A stretch of 64,000 bases of DNA from Roseburia sp. AF12-17LB (GTDB lineage: Bacteria > Bacillota > Clostridia > Lachnospirales > Lachnospiraceae): positions 1-64,000 of the forward strand of contig NZ_QUHR01000003.1 of the NCBI RefSeq assembly GCF_003479605.1, read 5' to 3'. Below the pieces are notes generated by a model. The model was not told the origin of the DNA. It saw only the letters and a list, made by a program, of their open reading frames with translations, and ran no database searches. Made by a program: the position numbers and the translations under genes. Below, one piece after another: positions 6,316 through 16,026 of this stretch (position 1 is its first letter; each line of letters begins with the position of its first letter).

Positions 6316-9132
6316 ATGAATTATGGAAAGAAGAGTACCGCCAGGAAGGAAAAAGAGCTCACTTCCAAAGGTACTATGGTCCGTAAGAAGTTTTCCGTAA
6401 TTTTCTGCAAGACTCTACTGATCTGCTTTTTCTTAGTAGCTGTCGTCGGTATTTGTGCAGGAATCGGAATCTTCAAAGGAATCATTGATTCTGCACCAGA
6501 TATAGATGATATTGATGCAAGTCCTACCGGACAGCTCTCTACCGTTCTTGACGATGAGGGTAATGAAATTGCCACTCTGGTTACTTCCGGTACAAATCGT
6601 GACCCGGTAACCATTGATAAGATGCCGATTAATCTTCAACATGCATTCGTAGCCATCGAAGATGAACGTTTTTACGATCACAACGGAATTGATATCAAAG
6701 GAATCATCCGTGCCGGCTTCAAAGGCATTGCATCCGGTTTTCATTTTAATCAGGGAGCCAGCACAATTACACAGCAGCTTCTGAAAAACAACGTCTTCAC
6801 CGATTGGACAAGCGAAGACAGTATGGCTGATAAGTTTGAGCGTAAAATACAGGAACAGTATCTGGCTGTACAGCTTGAAAAAAGAGAATCCAAGAACTGG
6901 ATTCTGGAAAATTACTTAAACACCATTAACCTTGGTCAGAATACCCTTGGTGTCCAGGCTGCATCCAAACGATATTTTAACAAAGATGTATCTGACTTAA
7001 CACTTTCTGAGTGTGCAGTAATTGCAGCGATTACCAAGAGTCCGACAAAGTATAATCCGATTACTAACCCGGATAACAACGCATCCCGTCGTAAAGATGT
7101 CTTAGACAATATGTTAGACCAGGGTTATATTTCGCAGGAAGAACACGACGAAGCATTAGAAGATAATGTCTACGACCGTATTCAGATTGTAGATAACAGC
7201 ACTTCTTCTACTGCAAATGTCAACTCCTACTTTGTGGATACCCTTACCGACCAGGTAATGGATGACTTAATCAATGAATTAGGTTATACCGAGACACAGG
7301 CTTTCAATGCACTCTATGGTGGTGGTCTTACCATTTACTCCACCCAGAATGCTAATCTCCAGCAGATTTGTGATGAGGAAGTCAATAACTTAGATAACTA
7401 CAACGGTCAGGTGGAATATTCTTTCTCCTATCGTCTTTCCATCCAGAAAGCCGATGGTACACTGCAGAATTACAGTGAACAGACCATGCTCACCTACTAT
7501 CGTGAAAAAACCGGTAATAACAGCTACAACATCAACTTCAGTTCCAAAGAAGATGCCCAGGCTGCCATTGACCAGTATAAAGCAGATATTATGGAAGAGG
7601 GAGATACCATCCGGGGCAGCGGCGAATCCGTTACCTTTACGATTCAGCCACAGGCTTCCCTTACGCTGATGGATCAGGCTACCGGTGAAGTGAAAGCATT
7701 AGTTGGTGGCCGTGGTGATAAAACCGCAAACAAAACCTTAAACCGGGCTTCTGATACCACCAGACAGCCGGGTTCCACCTTCAAGATTTTAGCTGCTTAT
7801 GCACCTGCTCTTGACAGTGGTGGAATGACCTTAGCCTCTGTAGAAGATGATGCTCCTTATTCTTATACCAATGGACGTTCTCTTCGTAACTACGATGACC
7901 AGTATCGTGGATTTACTACTTTAAGAGAAGCAATCTGCCACTCCATCAATATTGTAACCGTTAAGACCCTCACTGATATCAGTACCGATTTAGGTTACAG
8001 TTACTTACAGAGCTTCGGATTTACCACCTTAGATGCTGAACACGATAATAATCAGGCTCTCTGCCTTGGAGGTATCTATAAAGGTGTTACCAACTTAGAA
8101 TTAACTGCCGCCTATGCGACCGTTGCAAATGGCGGTACTTATACCAAACCAAGATTCTATACCAAGATTTTAGACCATGACGGAAATGTTTTAATTGACA
8201 ATACTCCGCAGACCCATACTGTATTAAAGGACACCACTGCATGGCTCTTAACCAATGCCATGGAAGATGTTGTTACCTCCGGTACCGGTACAATCGTTAA
8301 CTTCGGTTCTATGCCGATTGCCGGTAAAACAGGTACTACAACCTCTGACCGCGATGCTCTTTTCGTAGGATACACACCATATTATACCTGTGGTGTATGG
8401 GGCGGATATGATGATAACAGCGAACTTTCCAGCACCAGATATCCAAAGTTAATCTGGAAAGCAGTTATGTCCCGTGTTCATGAAAATCTGGAATATAAAG
8501 ACTTTACTATGCCAAGCGGAATTACTTCTGCTGTCGTATGTAAGAAATCCGGAAAACTTGCCGTAGAAGGTTTATGTGACTGTGATCCGCGTGGCAGCAT
8601 GGTTGAAACAGAATATTTTGCAACCGGCACAGTTCCAACAGAAGTATGTGACCATCATGTCAGCGCAACAATCTGTACTTCCTCCGGAATGCTTGCAAAT
8701 GAATATTGTCCGAACGAAACAAGACAGACTGGTATCTATATCGTTGGCGGTTCTGAAGGTACGGATGACTCTCCATATCTTATGACAGATGAATTATCCA
8801 ACAGCACCTGTAACGTACACACTTCAAGTTCCGTTACACAGCCTTCCACACCATCTACTAATACAACAGATACTTCTAATCCAACCAGTGGAAGTCTTAC
8901 CGGTGGTGGGGATAATACTACACCAGATCATGGTAATACCGGAACCAGTACAAATACCGGTGGTGATACCGGAACCAATGGTGGTACAGGAACCGGCGAC
9001 AATACAGGAACCGGTGGTGGTACAGGAACCGGTGGTGGTACAGGAACCGGCGGCAGTACAGGAACCGGTGGTGGTACAGGAACCGGCGGTGGAAGTTCCG
9101 GTACCGGCTCTGATGGAAACACTACGAATTAA
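6316..9132 (+). CDS. Class A penicillin-binding protein (PBP1a-like)
   Basis: A 938-residue bifunctional peptidoglycan synthase. A cytoplasmic tail and one membrane segment (about 25-57) are followed by a GT51 glycosyltransferase domain (EDERFYDHNG around 115-124, QGASTITQQLLKN around 146) and a transpeptidase domain with SxxK at Ser487-Lys490 (RQPGSTFK), SIN at 543-545 and KTG at 671-673. Then come a Cys-containing region and a Gly/Thr-rich tail made of six-residue repeats. ATG 6316 follows AAGGAGG by 6 bases; upstream in-frame residues are not family-like. A -10 TATAAT lies at 6274-6279. The low-complexity, presumably wall-exposed tail is the notable part. Confidence 0.95.
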   Translation: MNYGKKSTARKEKELTSKGTMVRKKFSVIFCKTLLICFFLVAVVGICAGIGIFKGIIDSAPDIDDIDASPTGQLSTVLDDEGNEIATLVTSGTNRDPVTIDKMPINLQHAFVAIEDERFYDHNGIDIKGIIRAGFKGIASGFHFNQGASTITQQLLKNNVFTDWTSEDSMADKFERKIQEQYLAVQLEKRESKNWILENYLNTINLGQNTLGVQAASKRYFNKDVSDLTLSECAVIAAITKSPTKYNPITNPDNNASRRKDVLDNMLDQGYISQEEHDEALEDNVYDRIQIVDNSTSSTANVNSYFVDTLTDQVMDDLINELGYTETQAFNALYGGGLTIYSTQNANLQQICDEEVNNLDNYNGQVEYSFSYRLSIQKADGTLQNYSEQTMLTYYREKTGNNSYNINFSSKEDAQAAIDQYKADIMEEGDTIRGSGESVTFTIQPQASLTLMDQATGEVKALVGGRGDKTANKTLNRASDTTRQPGSTFKILAAYAPALDSGGMTLASVEDDAPYSYTNGRSLRNYDDQYRGFTTLREAICHSINIVTVKTLTDISTDLGYSYLQSFGFTTLDAEHDNNQALCLGGIYKGVTNLELTAAYATVANGGTYTKPRFYTKILDHDGNVLIDNTPQTHTVLKDTTAWLLTNAMEDVVTSGTGTIVNFGSMPIAGKTGTTTSDRDALFVGYTPYYTCGVWGGYDDNSELSSTRYPKLIWKAVMSRVHENLEYKDFTMPSGITSAVVCKKSGKLAVEGLCDCDPRGSMVETEYFATGTVPTEVCDHHVSATICTSSGMLANEYCPNETRQTGIYIVGGSEGTDDSPYLMTDELSNSTCNVHTSSSVTQPSTPSTNTTDTSNPTSGSLTGGGDNTTPDHGNTGTSTNTGGDTGTNGGTGTGDNTGTGGGTGTGGGTGTGGSTGTGGGTGTGGGSSGTGSDGNTTN
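8986..9093 (+). repeat. Six 18-bp tandem repeats in the PBP tail
   Basis: Six in-frame units of the pattern ACAGGAACCGGTGGTGGT, encoding Thr-Gly-Thr-Gly-Gly-Gly with variants (Asp-Asn, Gly-Ser). Copy number is likely to vary between strains. Confidence 0.9.
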
Positions 9133-9161
9133 CCAAATCATTATTCTATAATCAGACACCT

Positions 9162-9194
9162 ATAGAAGCTGCCAAAGGCAGCTTCTATTTTTTC
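9162..9194 (+). terminator. Terminator of the PBP gene
   Basis: A perfect 12-bp stem (9162-9173 with 9177-9188, loop AAA) followed by a T run. Confidence 0.9.
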
Positions 9195-9214
9195 TATCTG
9201 ATGCCGGGCACAGA

Positions 9215-9256
9215 CAACAACAAAAGCCCTGACATACGCCAGGACTTTCGTTGTTG
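9215..9256 (-). terminator. Terminator of the amt gene
   Basis: On the minus strand, 17 pairs (two G-U wobbles) close an 8-base loop. The 3' arm holds a TTTT run. It is the last terminator of the glnK-amt region. Confidence 0.75.
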
Positions 9257-9275
9257 ATGTATATACTACTAAGGG

Positions 9276-9323
9276 GATTAGATAATTACTAACCTAATCA
9301 CAATTAGATTAGTACATGATTAG
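9276..9323. repeat. Clustered GATTAG/CTAATC hexamers past amt
   Basis: GATTAG occurs at 9276-9281, 9307-9312 and 9318-9323 and its complement CTAATC at 9294-9299, the last copy running over the amt stop codon. Role unknown; they could pair with each other in RNA. Confidence 0.4.
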
Positions 9324-10516
9324 TGAAGTTCTCTTGTTACAAAATCCGGGTAAGCTGACTCTAAGCCATGCTCAGTAGAATCCAGACCTTCTAACTCTTC
9401 TTCTTTTGATACTCTAAGACCAATTGTCTTCTTTAATACGATAAATACAATGCTCATGGTTACAATTACCCAGCCTGCGATGCATACGACACCAAGTGCC
9501 TGAATAGCCAGATGATGAACTCCGCCACCATAGAAGAGGCCATCTGTATAATCGAAGAGACCTACCATCAATGTTCCAAAAAGACCACAGGCACCGTGTA
9601 CGGATACAGCGCCAACCGGGTCATCTACTTTTAATTTGTCTTCTACAAAGTATACTGACATGGTACAAAGGATACCAGCTAAACCACCGATAACGAATGC
9701 TCCTACTGCATCAACATTTGCACATCCTGCTGTAATTGCTACCAGACCTGCCAGGGAACCATTTAAGGACATGGACACATCCGGTTTACCATTCTTAATC
9801 CAGGTATAAATCATTGCTGTAACAGTTGCTGCTGCCGGTGCAATGGTTGTTGTTGCAAAAATCTGTGAAAGCTGTAAGGTATCAGTTGCTGCTGCACCAT
9901 TAAATCCATACCAGCCAAACCAGAGAATAAATACTCCCAAAGCACCAATCAAAATGTTGTGGCCCATAATAGGTCTTGATTTACCATCTTTGTCATATTT
10001 ACCAATACGAGGTCCTAATAAAGCGGCTCCGATAAATGCGGTAATTCCACCTACCATATGAATACATGCAGAACCTGCGAAATCTGTAAATCCAAGGTCT
10101 GTAAGCCATGGAGTTCCGCCCCATACCCAGTGTGCTTCTACCGGATATACAATCAGGCTGATTACAAAACTGTAAATACAATATGTAATGAATTTGGTAC
10201 GCTCTGCCATTGCTCCAGATACAATTGTTGCAGCTGTTGCACAGAATACCAGGTTAAATACGAAATTGGACCAGTCTGTTGTTCCAAAATTCTTCAATGG
10301 ATTTAAACCCCATCCTACAAATTTTCCATCACCACAAAGAATATTATATCCTAATAAATAAAATGCAACGGTACCAATACAGAAGTCCATCAGGTTCTTC
10401 ATTGTAATATTACCTGTATTTTTGGATCTGGTAAAACCAGCCTCTACCATTGCAAATCCACATTGCATAAAAAATACTAACGCTGCTCCCATCAGGAACC
10501 AAACACTCATATCCAT
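9320..10516 (-). CDS. amt: Ammonium transporter Amt
   Basis: A 398-residue integral membrane ammonium channel with about eleven hydrophobic segments. Visible family blocks include EAGFTRSKNTGNITMKNLMDF near the N-terminus, SGAMAERTKF, GSACIHMVGG with the pore His, and SVHGACGLFGTL with the second pore His. ATG 10516 is chosen because AAGGAGG lies 8 bases upstream; an upstream in-frame TTG would put the ribosome site inside the gene. It follows glnK on the same strand with a 168-base gap holding a weak hairpin plus T-run (10553-10583), so amt might have its own leader control. GlnK is expected to block this channel. Confidence 0.96.
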   Translation of the reverse strand: MDMSVWFLMGAALVFFMQCGFAMVEAGFTRSKNTGNITMKNLMDFCIGTVAFYLLGYNILCGDGKFVGWGLNPLKNFGTTDWSNFVFNLVFCATAATIVSGAMAERTKFITYCIYSFVISLIVYPVEAHWVWGGTPWLTDLGFTDFAGSACIHMVGGITAFIGAALLGPRIGKYDKDGKSRPIMGHNILIGALGVFILWFGWYGFNGAAATDTLQLSQIFATTTIAPAAATVTAMIYTWIKNGKPDVSMSLNGSLAGLVAITAGCANVDAVGAFVIGGLAGILCTMSVYFVEDKLKVDDPVGAVSVHGACGLFGTLMVGLFDYTDGLFYGGGVHHLAIQALGVVCIAGWVIVTMSIVFIVLKKTIGLRVSKEEELEGLDSTEHGLESAYPDFVTRELH

Positions 10517-10684
10517 AATCATTTCCTCCTTTACCAAAATAAATATTAAAGTAAAAAAATAGAGATATCAAACAAGGCTCTCTCCTCGTCTGCTTATCTC
10601 CTTCGATAATATTTATTTGCGATATTCTTTTTTCAATATCCACAAGACAGTTTCCTATCTGTGCCTTACTCCTCTTTGCATCTT

Positions 10685-11023
10685 TTATAATGCTTTGTCT
10701 CCATGTTCGCCGGTACGGATACGAACGGCATCTTCTACATCATACACAAAGATTTTACCATCACCAAAGTTACCGGTATTAATCTCATCTACTACCTTAT
10801 CAATTAATCCTGGCGCAACTTCATCTGAGACAACGGTCTCTACTTTGATTTTCGGAAGTAATGTTACATTATAAGATGCTCCACGGTAATTCTTGATAAT
10901 ACCCTTCTGATTACCATATCCCATGCTATTTACAATGTTTAAACCATTAACTTCACTGCTTTCTAAGACTGCTTTCAAGTCTTCAAGCTTTTCCGGTTTA
11001 ATAATAATTTCCAGCTTTTTCAT
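10685..11023 (-). CDS. glnK: PII nitrogen regulatory protein
   Basis: A 112-residue PII trimer subunit that senses ATP/ADP and 2-oxoglutarate and regulates Amt. The T-loop region reads GYGNQKGIIKNYRGASYN, keeping Gln39, Lys40 and the two T-loop tyrosines (Tyr46, Tyr51 equivalents). The C-terminal block GDGKIFVYDVEDAVRIRTGE is the PII signature 2. Start 11023 has AGGAGG 10 bases upstream. Placement ahead of amt is the classical glnK-amt pair. Whether Tyr51 is modified here cannot be told. Confidence 0.96.
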   Translation of the reverse strand: MKKLEIIIKPEKLEDLKAVLESSEVNGLNIVNSMGYGNQKGIIKNYRGASYNVTLLPKIKVETVVSDEVAPGLIDKVVDEINTGNFGDGKIFVYDVEDAVRIRTGEHGDKAL

Positions 11024-11177
11024 ATCATCTCGTCCTCCTTCTTATTATTGTTCACAATTTATTCACCTGGCATTCAAAGATGATTCACTTTATCAACACG
11101 CTTTTTTCAAATTAGGCTGATATAGTATAGTCATAAGCAAAAGAAAAACATAACTTTAAATATTCTTTTTCATAATC

Positions 11178-11203
11178 TGCCAGGTAACTTAAGTTGCCTG
11201 GCA
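11178..11203. other. 26-bp dyad between glnN and glnK
   Basis: TGCCAGG and CCTGGCA arms surround AACTTAAGTT; only one position breaks symmetry. No T-run follows on the minus strand, so it may be a weak terminator of glnN or a protein site. A plausible glnK promoter (TTATGT, 18 bases, TATACT) follows downstream on the minus strand. Confidence 0.5.
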
Positions 11204-11268
11204 TCCTCCCTTTTATGCCTCTTTTTCCGTCTGTTCTAAGGAGAATGCCCTGCAATTAAAGTTCTTTT

Positions 11269-13389
11269 TTATACTTCGAAGATTAAATCTCCATAAGATG
11301 GCATTGGCCATATATCTTTGTCAACAAGCATCTCTAACTTGTCAACCGGAGCTCTTAATGCATCCATTGTTGTTTTTACAACATCTCTGTAATATACAGC
11401 CTGATCTCTTCCCTCTTCCATTGTTCCACCTTTTTCTGTTACTTCTTCCAGTTTTGCCAAAGCAACCTTGGTCTCAGATAAGAGGTCAGATACTTCTGCC
11501 AGTAATTCTGTCTGAACACTGATGTCTGCATCACATACAGATTTTACAGCTGCTGCAGAAGTTGCAAGCTCTGTTGTATATTTGATAACTGCCGGGATAA
11601 TCTGTTTTCCTGCAATATCAATCATAGCTTTTGCTTCGATGTTAATCTCTTTTGCGTAGGTCTCATATTCGATTTCTACACGGGAATCCAGCTCCGCTTT
11701 GGTAAATACACCAAAACGCTCGAATAAAGAAACTGCTTTTTCTGTATTCAGTGCCGGGATTGCATCTACCATGGACTTGATGTTTGGAAGTCCACGACGC
11801 TCTGCTTCCTCTACCCATTCATCAGAATATCCGTTTCCGTTGAATACGATTCTCTGATGCTCAGTTGCATATTTCTTAATCAGATCATGTACTGCCATAT
11901 CAAAATCGTCTGCTTTTTCCAGTTCATCACACGCCTCAGAAAATGCTTCTGCTACGATTGTATTCAATACAACGTTTGGCTGTGCGATGGAATCCTGGGA
12001 ACCAACCATACGGAACTCGAATTTGTTTCCGGTAAATGCAAACGGTGAAGTTCTGTTACGGTCTGTTGCATCTTTCATGAAGTCAGGCAATGTCTTAACA
12101 CCAGTCTCTAATTTAGAACCAGCTAAACTGTGTGTAGCTTCTCCGGTGCAGATAAGCTGTGATAATACATCCTGTAACTGTTCTCCAAGATAGATAGAAA
12201 CGATTGCTGGCGGTGCCTCGTTTGCTCCTAATCTGTGGTCGTTTCCAACGTCCGCTGCAGATTCACGAAGCAGATCTGCATGTTTATCTACTGCTTTTAA
12301 GATACAGGTAAGCACTAATAAGAACTGTACGTTCTCATGAGGTGTTTTGCCCGGCTCTAATAAGTTAATTCCATCATCTGTTGTGATAGACCAGTTGTTA
12401 TGTTTTCCAGAACCATTGACACCTGCAAATGGCTTCTCATGAAGCAGACACTGTAAGCCATGACGACCGGCAACCTTCTTTAAGGTTTCCATTACTAACT
12501 GGTTGTGGTCTACTGCTACGTTTGCTTCGGAGTAGATTGGAGCTAACTCATGCTGTGCAGGAGCAACTTCGTTATGCTGTGTCTTTGCAGATACACCAAG
12601 TTTCCATAATTCTTTATTTACATCTCTCATGTATGCTGCAATTCTCTCACGGATGATTCCGAAGTAATGGTCATCCATTTCCTGTCCTTTTGGAGGCATT
12701 GCTCCAAATAAGGTACGTCCGGTAAAGATTAAATCTTTTCTCTTTAAATATTTTTCTCTGTCTACGATGAAATATTCCTGCTCCGGTCCAACGGAAGGAG
12801 TTACTTTCTTAGATGTTGTATTTCCAAATAATCTTAAAAGCCGGAGAGACTGGGTATTAATTGCTTCCATGGAACGAAGTAACGGTGTCTTCTGGTCCAA
12901 TGCTTCTCCTGTGTAGGAGCAGAAAGCGGTAGGAATGCAAAGAGTTGCTCCTGCTGCATCCTGTCTTACGAATGCCGGCGAAGTACAATCCCATGCTGTA
13001 TATCCTCTTGCCTCAAAGGTTGCTCTTAATCCACCGGATGGAAAAGAAGATGCATCCGGCTCACCTTTGATTAATTCCTTACCTGAAAAGCTCATCAAAA
13101 CTTTACCGTTTGGCATTGGTGCTGTAATAAAGGAATCATGTTTCTCAGCAGTTACTCCTGTTAATGGCTGGAACCAGTGTGTATAATGGGTAGCTCCTTT
13201 TTCGATTGCCCACTCTTTCATCTCATGTGCCACTACGTCTGCTGTCTCAAGGTCTAATTCTTTTCCCTCTTCGATTACTTCTCTTAACTTTTTGTAGGTC
13301 TTTTTCGGAAGACGTTCCTGCATTACTGCATCATTGAATACGTTCTCGCCGAAAATATCTGCTACATTGAAATATTCTGTCTCACTCAT
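11269..13389 (-). CDS. glnN: Glutamine synthetase type III
   Basis: A 706-residue type III glutamine synthetase (GSIII, GlnN), which makes glutamine from glutamate, ammonia and ATP as a large dodecamer. The length and the blocks [54 protein letters not shown] and [10 protein letters not shown] are typical of GSIII rather than GSI. The ATG at 13389 is chosen, since AAAGGA lies 8 bases ahead of it and overlaps an earlier ATG at 13398. It heads the glnN-glnK-amt group. A promoter and a terminator-like hairpin in its leader (13495-13530) suggest control by transcript attenuation. Confidence 0.96.
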   Translation of the reverse strand: MSETEYFNVADIFGENVFNDAVMQERLPKKTYKKLREVIEEGKELDLETADVVAHEMKEWAIEKGATHYTHWFQPLTGVTAEKHDSFITAPMPNGKVLMSFSGKELIKGEPDASSFPSGGLRATFEARGYTAWDCTSPAFVRQDAAGATLCIPTAFCSYTGEALDQKTPLLRSMEAINTQSLRLLRLFGNTTSKKVTPSVGPEQEYFIVDREKYLKRKDLIFTGRTLFGAMPPKGQEMDDHYFGIIRERIAAYMRDVNKELWKLGVSAKTQHNEVAPAQHELAPIYSEANVAVDHNQLVMETLKKVAGRHGLQCLLHEKPFAGVNGSGKHNNWSITTDDGINLLEPGKTPHENVQFLLVLTCILKAVDKHADLLRESAADVGNDHRLGANEAPPAIVSIYLGEQLQDVLSQLICTGEATHSLAGSKLETGVKTLPDFMKDATDRNRTSPFAFTGNKFEFRMVGSQDSIAQPNVVLNTIVAEAFSEACDELEKADDFDMAVHDLIKKYATEHQRIVFNGNGYSDEWVEEAERRGLPNIKSMVDAIPALNTEKAVSLFERFGVFTKAELDSRVEIEYETYAKEINIEAKAMIDIAGKQIIPAVIKYTTELATSAAAVKSVCDADISVQTELLAEVSDLLSETKVALAKLEEVTEKGGTMEEGRDQAVYYRDVVKTTMDALRAPVDKLEMLVDKDIWPMPSYGDLIFEV

Positions 13390-13494
13390 ACTATACATCC
13401 TTTCTGCCTCTCACCATAAATCCCCTGAGAAATATGATTTTTATTTTCTGCAATCAATGTATGACTTCTCTCCTCCGGTAATTCCCCAGATATA

Positions 13495-13530
13495 GAAAAA
13501 AGGGCATTCCAATTCCTTTGGAACACCCTT
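13495..13530 (-). promoter_or_regulatory. Terminator hairpin in the glnN leader (attenuator)
   Basis: On the minus strand AAGGG-TG-TTCCAA-AGGAA-TTGGAA-TG-CCCTT is followed by a T run, about 105 bases ahead of glnN and about 30 bases after the predicted start of transcription. Flanking GATATAG (13560-13554) and CTATATC could pair around it. This layout is that of a leader attenuator. ANTAR-type antitermination controls glutamine synthetase in some clostridia, but no ANTAR gene is in this window. Confidence 0.65.
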
Positions 13531-13561
13531 GTTCGTCACGCACATTTCATCTGCTATATCT

Positions 13562-13590
13562 AAAATACATGAAACTTTCTAAAAAATCAA
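13562..13590 (-). promoter_or_regulatory. Likely promoter of glnN
   Basis: TTGATT (13590-13585), 17 bases, TATTTT (13567-13562) on the minus strand. The first hexamer is close to consensus and the second is weaker. Confidence 0.5.
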
Positions 13591-13687
13591 GTCAAAGTTT
13601 ATATTTTTTTTATTTTTGATACATTCTACAAATTTGTGCAAAATAATACACATTTTTTGTCGATTTTATCAATCGCCGGTTTCGAAA

Positions 13688-13792
13688 TCAGTTGCTGCCA
13701 GGCGGTACTGCATACCCATTCTCATCTGCAACTACTTTTTCCGTGCCCTCTTCTGTACTTTTTAATGTACGCATTCCGTGGTTTCCAGCATT
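13688..13792 (-). pseudogene. Unassigned C-terminal coding remnant
   Basis: A 34-codon open frame ending ADENGYAVPPGSN with a stop at 13688 reads like a protein C-terminus, but the frame has no start and is cut by a stop just upstream. I do not recognise a family. It sits back to back with the recombinase remnant, so this 0.4 kb is probably decayed accessory DNA. Confidence 0.25.
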
Positions 13793-13812
13793 TCAGGCAA
13801 GAAAGAATATGA

Positions 13813-14106
13813 AGAGTCTCTGAACTGAAATTATTCTTATCAAAGGCTAAGGAAGAAAACCTCAATGCACAGTACTTCTTATCATTAGTAAAGAAATATG
13901 CTGAATTTACAGAATTAAATGCTGAGATTATACGAGAATTCGATGACAAGATTATTGTATTCAAAGCAGAGAAAATGGATGGTCGCAGACAGCAGGAAAT
14001 CCAAATTATCTACAACTGCATTAGTGCAGTTAATCTTCCTGCAAGCAAAAGAAAAAAATGGCATAGCCGGATTTCTCCGAAACTATGCCAATTTTTCAAA
14101 GGATAA
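13813..14106 (+). pseudogene. Remnant of a large serine recombinase (C-terminus)
   Basis: An open frame of about 97 codons without a start encodes a Lys/Glu-rich coiled segment, then KKYAEFTELNAEIIREF, DKIIVFKAEKMDGRR and QEIQIIYNCISAVNLP. This is the characteristic C-terminal end of large serine recombinases of Firmicutes mobile elements (the region after the recombinase and zinc-ribbon domains, DUF4368-like). The resolvase catalytic domain is entirely missing and a stop lies just upstream, so it is a dead relic. Its end overlaps a terminator that also serves fba. Family call is by motif resemblance. Confidence 0.7.
14052..14096. terminator. Bidirectional terminator downstream of fba
   Basis: TGGCATAG (14059-14066) pairs with CTATGCCA (14083-14090); an inner CGGA-TTTC-TCCG extends it. 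Seven T follow on the minus strand and five on the plus strand. It mainly serves fba. Confidence 0.85.
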
Positions 14107-14155
14107 AAATCCCTTACTTGCACCCTCTAACGGGCGGCCCTTATAAAAATCATTC

Positions 14156-15022
14156 TTATTCTGCTTTTCCAACAGAACCAAATAATTCCATTTTTTCTTT
14201 TACAGTAGCTTTGATTGCTTCTGCACCCGGAGCTAATAATTTACGTGGGTCAAATCCTTTGCCCTCTAAGTCCTTACCAGCTTCGATATATTTACGTGTA
14301 GCATCTGCGAAAGATAACTGACACTCTGTATTTACATTAATCTTAGATACGCCAAGAGAGATAGCTTTCTTAATCATATCTGCAGGAATTCCTGTACCAC
14401 CGTGAAGTACTAATGGCATAGTTCCTGTCTTCTGCTGGATAGCGTCCAGAGTCTCGAAGGAAAGTCCTTTCCAGTTTGCCGGATATTTTCCGTGGATATT
14501 ACCGATACCTGCTGCAAGCATATCTACACCAAGATCAGCGATTGTCTTACACTCGTTAGGATCTGCGCACTCGCCCATTCCAACTACTCCGTCTTCTTCT
14601 CCACCGATGGAACCAACCTCACACTCGATAGAAAGTCCAAGCTGATGAGCTACATTTACAAGCTCTGTAGACTTAGCAAGGTTCTCTTCAAATGGATAAT
14701 GAGAACCATCAAACATGATAGATGTAAATCCAGCTTTGATACATTTATAACATCCTTCATATGTTCCATGATCTAAGTGAAGTGCTACAGGAACTGTGAT
14801 TCCAAGTTCTTCATCCATAGCTTTTACCATAGCTGCAACGGTCTTAAAACCTGTCATATATTTTCCTGCACCTTCAGATACACCAAGAATTACAGGGGAT
14901 TTTAATTCTTCTGCAGTTAACAGTATTGATTTTGTCCACTCAAGGTTGTTGATATTGAACTGGCCTACTGCATAATGACCAGCTTTTGCTTTTTTTAACA
15001 TTTCTGTTGCTGATACTAACAT
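14156..15022 (-). CDS. fba: Class II fructose-1,6-bisphosphate aldolase
   Basis: A 288-residue zinc-dependent aldolase of glycolysis and gluconeogenesis, splitting fructose-1,6-bisphosphate into DHAP and glyceraldehyde-3-phosphate. The zinc-binding HLDHGTYEGC (around residue 83), SIECEVGSIGGEED and VLHGGTGIP are the family signatures. ATG 15022 follows GGAGG by 7 bases; residues upstream in frame are not conserved. A -10 TACAAT at 15053-15048 points to its own promoter with a very short leader. It may also be reached by readthrough from the dagK side. Confidence 0.96.
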   Translation of the reverse strand: MLVSATEMLKKAKAGHYAVGQFNINNLEWTKSILLTAEELKSPVILGVSEGAGKYMTGFKTVAAMVKAMDEELGITVPVALHLDHGTYEGCYKCIKAGFTSIMFDGSHYPFEENLAKSTELVNVAHQLGLSIECEVGSIGGEEDGVVGMGECADPNECKTIADLGVDMLAAGIGNIHGKYPANWKGLSFETLDAIQQKTGTMPLVLHGGTGIPADMIKKAISLGVSKINVNTECQLSFADATRKYIEAGKDLEGKGFDPRKLLAPGAEAIKATVKEKMELFGSVGKAE

Positions 15023-15047
15023 TTTGATTCCTCCATTGTTTTTTTTC

Positions 15048-15053
15048 ATTGTA
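15048..15053 (-). promoter_or_regulatory. Putative -10 element of fba
   Basis: TACAAT on the minus strand, 25 bases ahead of the fba start; no good -35 is visible, so confidence is limited. Confidence 0.4.
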
Positions 15054-15092
15054 CCATGGCTTTTCTCAAAAATAAAGTTAAAAATATAACAA

Positions 15093-16001
15093 TCATTTTA
15101 CAGATGTTTCTTTATTCTTGACCATAATCTCCAAAGCCTGGTGCATATTTCTTATTTCCACTTCCTTATGGTCTCCCCCAAACTCACCATCTAAAGTCCA
15201 TGGAATAATTTCTTCCGGATAAAACTTAATATTGCTGCTCTTAAATGAGTATACCAGGTCGGTATCATCCTTGCGGCTGGTTAATGCTGCAATAATCTCA
15301 TTTAACTCCAGTGGATTCTTCGGTGCTTTAATCAGTGTCACCTCAAAAACACCGTCATCCAGGAGTACATTTTTACCTGTCAGGTTCTTAAATCCCCCCA
15401 CAGAAATAGAATTGGTAATCATACCATAGATAAATTCGTCCTCTAATACCTCATCATCATATTCTACCCGCATCTTATAGACCGGAATGTCTAAAAGCTG
15501 TTTCATTCCTTCTAAAATATAAGCTGCGTGTCCTAATACATTCTTTAACTGCTGGCTGGTCTGATAAGATACTGCAGTAAACAGTCCAAATGCTGCCACA
15601 TATACGAATGAATCTCCATTAAAATATCCTATATCTACCGGAAACCGTCTTCCCTTTACCGCTACATTTGCTGCCTTTAGCATGCTTTTAGGTATTCTTA
15701 AAGAATTGGCAAAGTCGTTGGTACTTCCTGCCGGAATATAACCAAGCAGTGTCTTTTCTTCACTTTCCATCATTCCGCTAACTGCTTCATCCAAAGTACC
15801 GTCTCCACCACTACAGACAATCAAATCATAATTCTTCGCTTCTTCTCTGACATGGTTCTGCGCATCCCCTTTGCTCTGTGTCGGATATATGGTTACTTCA
15901 TAATCTGCCTTTACCATAATATCTACAATTTCTAACAGTTTATTCTTAATCAGTCCCTTGCCGGAATGTGGATTAAATATAAAAAGTAATTTCTTTTTCA
16001 T
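15093..16001 (-). CDS. Diacylglycerol/lipid kinase family protein (DagK/YegS-like)
   Basis: A 302-residue cytosolic, membrane-associated lipid kinase with the DAGK catalytic domain. It has IFNPHSGKG near the N-terminus, the nucleotide-binding SGGDGTLDEAV (around residues 63-73) and GYIPAGSTNDFA. Gram-positive DgkB relatives recycle diacylglycerol from lipoteichoic acid synthesis; the substrate here is not shown by the sequence. It ends the hprK-to-dagK run, 25 bases after the Crh-like gene. Start 16001 has GAGAGG upstream. Confidence 0.9.
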   Translation of the reverse strand: MKKKLLFIFNPHSGKGLIKNKLLEIVDIMVKADYEVTIYPTQSKGDAQNHVREEAKNYDLIVCSGGDGTLDEAVSGMMESEEKTLLGYIPAGSTNDFANSLRIPKSMLKAANVAVKGRRFPVDIGYFNGDSFVYVAAFGLFTAVSYQTSQQLKNVLGHAAYILEGMKQLLDIPVYKMRVEYDDEVLEDEFIYGMITNSISVGGFKNLTGKNVLLDDGVFEVTLIKAPKNPLELNEIIAALTSRKDDTDLVYSFKSSNIKFYPEEIIPWTLDGEFGGDHKEVEIRNMHQALEIMVKNKETSVK

Positions 16002-16026
16002 TTTTTACATAACCTCTCTTTTCCTT

